DNA of 7,140 nucleotides, from contig JAEWDJ010000262.1 of assembly GCA_023390155.1 (NCBI GenBank), forward strand, positions 1 to 7,140, given 5' to 3'. Every line of letters begins with the position of its first letter. Position 1 is the first letter of the stretch. Under the pieces are notes generated by a model. That model had not been told where the DNA came from, searched no databases, and worked only from the letters and a program-made list of their open reading frames with translations. Source of the DNA: Actinomycetes bacterium. GTDB lineage: Bacteria > Actinomycetota > Actinomycetes > Actinomycetales > Microbacteriaceae. This document shows positions 4,831-7,140 of the stretch, piece after piece. Both the position numbers and the translations under genes were made by a program.

Positions 4831-6126
4831 ATGCAGCCACGCGCCCACTCCGCCGAGGGCGGCGAGGGCCACGAAACCCGAGATCAGAGCGAACGGGAGC
4901 CAGAAGGTGGTGAGGACGCTCCATTGCGGCCAGAAGAACCGCATCCATGATACCGCGTGTTCCGGCCTGAGCTTCGCGGGCGCCGGAATCGCCTGCGGCT
5001 GACCGGTCGGCGCGGGGGTGGCGGTCGACTCCGCGCGGCGGTGCACGCGGATCCACTCGGTGAGATCGCCCATCGGGTTGGCCGTGACGTGCGGCACCGT
5101 CGCGGTCACGGCCGCCGCCGCGTCGAGGAGGCCGTAGCCGTAGATCGGGCTCGGGACGGACCCGCCCGCCGGCCGCGCCGTCGCGATGATGCGCTGGATG
5201 ACGTCGGGCGCCTTCAGCTCGGGATGCGCGGCGCGCACGAGCGCGACCGCCCCGGAGACGAGCGGCGCCGCGCCGCTCGTCCCCTCCCACTGCACGTAGC
5301 CGCCGCCCGGGTTCGCCCCGACGAGCTGCTCGCTCGGCGCCGAGACGCCGATGGTGATGCCCTGCGAGGAGGCGTCGAAGCTCGCCTGTCCCTGCCGGTC
5401 GACGCCGGCGACGGTCAGGACGCCCGGGATGGTGGCCGGGGCGCCGACCTCGGTCGTGCCGCTCCCCCGGTTGCCTGCAGCCGCCACGATGACCACGTCG
5501 TGCGAGAACGCGTACTGGAACGCGTCGTCCCAGCTGCTCGGCCAGTCGAGCGTGTTGCGGGTGAGGGACATGTTGATGACGGTCGCGCCGTTGTCCACGG
5601 CCCAGCGGATGGCCTGGGCGATCTGCTCGTCGCTGCCCACCGGCCCCATCGCCTTGCCGAGCGCCACCGACGCCGGGAGGATCGTGGCCTCGGGGGCGGC
5701 GCCGAGCACGCCGTTGCCGTCTCCCGTGCCGCGCCCGGCGAGGAGGGAGGCCACCCAGGTGCCGTGGTTGGCGGCGTCGCCGTCGCCCAGCGGCTTCTGA
5801 CCGTTCGGCGACCCGACCTCCGACACGTCGGTGCCCGCGCCGAGCGCGCCGGCGAGGTCGGGCACGCTGCCGTCGACGCCCGTGTCGATCACCGCCACCT
5901 TCACGCCGGCCCCACGGGTGGTCTGCCAGGCCGACTGGAAGCCGTAGTCGGCGAGCCAGTATTCGAGGTCGCGCACCTGGTCGGCGTGCGCGGCGGCGGG
6001 CGCGACGAGCGTGAAGGCCAGCGCTGCGGCCACCGTCGCGACCGACCGCCGCCACAGCGGCCTGCTCCGCGTGCCGCGAGCGCGCCTCTCCCGGCTGTCG
6101 CGACCTCCCCCCGGGCCCGCGCTCAT
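4804..6126 (-). CDS. Secreted, membrane-anchored S8 serine protease (mycosin-like)
   Basis: This 440-aa protein has an Arg-rich N-terminus (RRARGTRSRPLWRR), a signal peptide (29-48) with likely cleavage at AHA/DQ, a subtilisin domain (about 70-340), a Pro/Ala/Thr-rich linker (about 365-388) and a C-terminal helix (about 403-430, LTTFWLPFALISGFVALAAL) ending in RRTARRG. The catalytic triad is intact: Asp81 (VAVIDTGVDG), His121 (NHGTWVASLLAG) and Ser284 (WEGTSGAAPLVSG), with oxyanion Asn219 (VAAAGN). It should act outside the cell membrane. The order of signal peptide, S8 domain, Pro-rich linker and C-terminal anchor matches the mycosins of type VII secretion, but no ESX gene is visible, so the substrate is unknown. 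The ATG at 6126 overlaps the DUF501 TGA in ATGA, indicating translational coupling. A longer frame to 6531 exists but lies over DUF501 and would bury the signal peptide. Confidence 0.93.
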   Translation of the reverse strand: MSAGPGGGRDSRERRARGTRSRPLWRRSVATVAAALAFTLVAPAAAHADQVRDLEYWLADYGFQSAWQTTRGAGVKVAVIDTGVDGSVPDLAGALGAGTDVSEVGSPNGQKPLGDGDAANHGTWVASLLAGRGTGDGNGVLGAAPEATILPASVALGKAMGPVGSDEQIAQAIRWAVDNGATVINMSLTRNTLDWPSSWDDAFQYAFSHDVVIVAAAGNRGSGTTEVGAPATIPGVLTVAGVDRQGQASFDASSQGITIGVSAPSEQLVGANPGGGYVQWEGTSGAAPLVSGAVALVRAAHPELKAPDVIQRIIATARPAGGSVPSPIYGYGLLDAAAAVTATVPHVTANPMGDLTEWIRVHRRAESTATPAPTGQPQAIPAPAKLRPEHAVSWMRFFWPQWSVLTTFWLPFALISGFVALAALGGVGAWLHFRRTARRG

Positions 6127-6638
6127 TCCGTCACGTCGACCTGGCACTCGCAGACCTCCGGCGACCAGCCCCCGCGGGCGAGCGCGAGGTCGCCGATCGG
6201 GTTCACGCCCGGGCCGGCGGCGAGCGCGTGCGCGGCGAGGGCGTGCAGGCACTTGACGCGGGTCGGCATGCCGCCCGACGAGATGCCGGCGATCTCCTCG
6301 ACGACCGCGATCGACTCCCGATCGGCCAGGAACTGCTCGTGGGCCGCCGCGTACCGGGCGCGGAGCTCGTCGTCCTCGGCGAGGAGCTCGTTGTACTCGT
6401 TCATCACCTGCGTCGCCTCGAGCGTCGACATCGCCGCCGTCGCCGCGGGGTGGGTGAGGTAGTAGAAGGTCGGGAACGGCGTGCCGTCGGCGAGCCGCGG
6501 CGCCGTCGAGACGACGGTCGGCCGGCCGCACACGCAGCGCGCGGCGATCCCGACGACATCGCGCGCGGGCCGCCCCAGCTGGCGGCTCACGACGGCGATG
6601 TCCTCGTCGGTCACGGGGTCGAACGGCGGTCTGGTCAT
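6123..6638 (-). CDS. DUF501-family protein
   Basis: This 171-aa protein fits the DUF501 family, which is typically found beside ftsB/divIC and enolase in actinobacteria. Recognisable parts are DEDIAVVSRQLGRPARDVVGIAARCVCGRPTVV (11-43), FPTFYYLTHP (55-64) and MPTRVKCLHALAAHALAAGPGVNPIGD (124-150), ending with EVCECQVDV (161-169). Cysteines at 35, 37, 130, 163 and 165, with His63, His132 and His137, suggest a metal site or disulfides; this is an inference. Its function is unknown. The ATG at 6638 lies 10 bases after the FtsB-like stop and has only a weak GAG before it. Its TGA overlaps the protease ATG, so the gene sits in the middle of a probable three-gene operon. Confidence 0.92.
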   Translation of the reverse strand: MTRPPFDPVTDEDIAVVSRQLGRPARDVVGIAARCVCGRPTVVSTAPRLADGTPFPTFYYLTHPAATAAMSTLEATQVMNEYNELLAEDDELRARYAAAHEQFLADRESIAVVEEIAGISSGGMPTRVKCLHALAAHALAAGPGVNPIGDLALARGGWSPEVCECQVDVTE

Positions 6639-6648
6639 GGTGCGGTGC

Positions 6649-7131
6649 TCACTTGCTCGGGGTGGGTGTCGGGGTGGGCGTGCCGGATTCCCCGGTCAGC
6701 TGCTGCGGGGTGGCGTCGGTGAGCCCGGCACCCATGAAGGAGCCGAACAGGGAGCCGACCCAGTCGGTGCGGGTCTTCTGCAGCTTGGAGCTCACCGGGG
6801 TGTCGGTCTCGGCCGCCGCGGGGGGCCGGTCGTCGATGACGAGGTAGCTCGTCTCCCCCGGCATGACGTAGTAGAGGCGGTCGCGTGCCTGAGCACGCAG
6901 GTAGCTGGGGTCGTTCCAGCGGGCGCGCTGCGCCTTCGCGGCGTCCACCTGCTCGGACAGCGTGTCGACGGCCGCCTGCTGGTCGGCGATCTGCTGCCGC
7001 TGCTGCACGAACGCCTGGAGCGTCGGCGCCAGGATGACGACGGCGAGCACCAGGATGCCCATCATCACGAGCGAGAAGGCCGAGAAGTGGATGCCCCGCA
7101 GCCAGCGGCCGGCGCCGCTCGGCGCGGCCAT
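6649..7131 (-). CDS. FtsB/DivIC-like septum formation initiator protein (start uncertain)
   Basis: The visible protein has 160 residues: a short basic N-terminus, one membrane helix (about 17-37), a Gln/Ala-rich coiled coil (about 38-72) and the conserved WNDPSYLRAQARDRLYYVMPGE segment (72-93). This is the bitopic layout of FtsB/DivIC, which pairs with FtsL and FtsQ in the divisome at the septum and helps activate septal peptidoglycan synthesis. A C-terminal extension of about 65 residues ends in a (TP)n repeat (GTPTPTPTPSK) and probably lies outside the membrane. The ATG at 7131 is the first in view, but the frame stays open to the window edge and no ribosome binding site precedes it in the nine visible bases. 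The true start may therefore be further upstream. In related genomes enolase usually precedes this gene; here that position is outside the window. Confidence 0.9.
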   Translation of the reverse strand: MAAPSGAGRWLRGIHFSAFSLVMMGILVLAVVILAPTLQAFVQQRQQIADQQAAVDTLSEQVDAAKAQRARWNDPSYLRAQARDRLYYVMPGETSYLVIDDRPPAAAETDTPVSSKLQKTRTDWVGSLFGSFMGAGLTDATPQQLTGESGTPTPTPTPSK

Positions 7132-7140
7132 GGCGGGGGC

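Noticed and set aside
3346..4950. A 534-codon rightward frame opposite ndh
   Set aside because: It is antisense to a complete NDH-2 with all cofactor motifs. Its composition (Asp/Gly/Ala/Arg-rich, no domains) is typical of a GC-driven shadow frame.
4957..6462. A 501-codon rightward frame opposite the protease and DUF501
   Set aside because: It is an Arg/Ala/Gly-rich shadow of two well-supported genes, without any recognisable motif.
6127..6531. N-terminal extension of the protease frame up to 6531
   Set aside because: The added residues are Arg/Pro-rich translation of DUF501 in another frame and would place the signal peptide internally. ATG 6126 with the ATGA overlap is far better.

Overview
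The window is very GC-rich. It has C/G-biased wobble positions, CXC-plus-CC (SEC-C) and YigZ housekeeping proteins, several genes that look leaderless, and an ftsB-like - DUF501 pair. Together these point to an actinobacterial chromosome, most likely a Microbacteriaceae-type organism (Microbacterium/Leifsonia-like). The family assignment is an inference from gene content and style. Nothing suggests phage, plasmid or insertion-sequence DNA, and there is no CRISPR array.

Left part (1-1770): the 3' part of a polytopic membrane protein gene runs rightward off the left edge. Its stop codon shares a CTAG with the stop of a leftward YchJ-family gene (SEC-C motif). Next comes a 193-base intergenic stretch with a strong leftward intrinsic terminator (12-bp perfect stem plus T-rich tail) and further small hairpins. 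After it lies a leftward VOC/glyoxalase-like gene. A 62-base divergent region with a palindrome over a -10 box separates this gene from a small, easily missed rightward ORF of 35 codons.

Middle part (1770-3345), all rightward: the 35-aa membrane peptide, a 181-aa three-helix membrane protein of unknown function, a tRNA with anticodon TAA but a short (class I) variable loop, and a YigZ/IMPACT-family gene. The tRNA is the oddest item, because tRNA-Leu normally has a long variable arm. The 35-aa ORF and yigZ share almost the same 16-base start signal (TACCGT, seven bases, ATG), as expected for leaderless actinobacterial transcripts. Between yigZ and the convergent ndh gene lie degenerate ~17-bp repeats ending in a long hairpin that probably acts as a bidirectional terminator.

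Right part (3361-7140), all leftward, reading from the right edge: an FtsB/DivIC-like division protein, DUF501, a secreted and membrane-anchored subtilisin-like (mycosin-like) protease whose ATG overlaps the DUF501 stop by 4 bases, and a type II NADH dehydrogenase. Spacing of 10, -4 and 39 bases suggests co-transcription of the first three. The ndh gene is perhaps also served by its own promoter within the end of the protease gene. Functionally this block joins cell division, an exported protease and the respiratory chain. I see no complete novel system. The best leads are the class I tRNA with a UAA anticodon, the 35-aa peptide with its palindromic promoter, and the orphan mycosin-like protease in the ftsB cluster.
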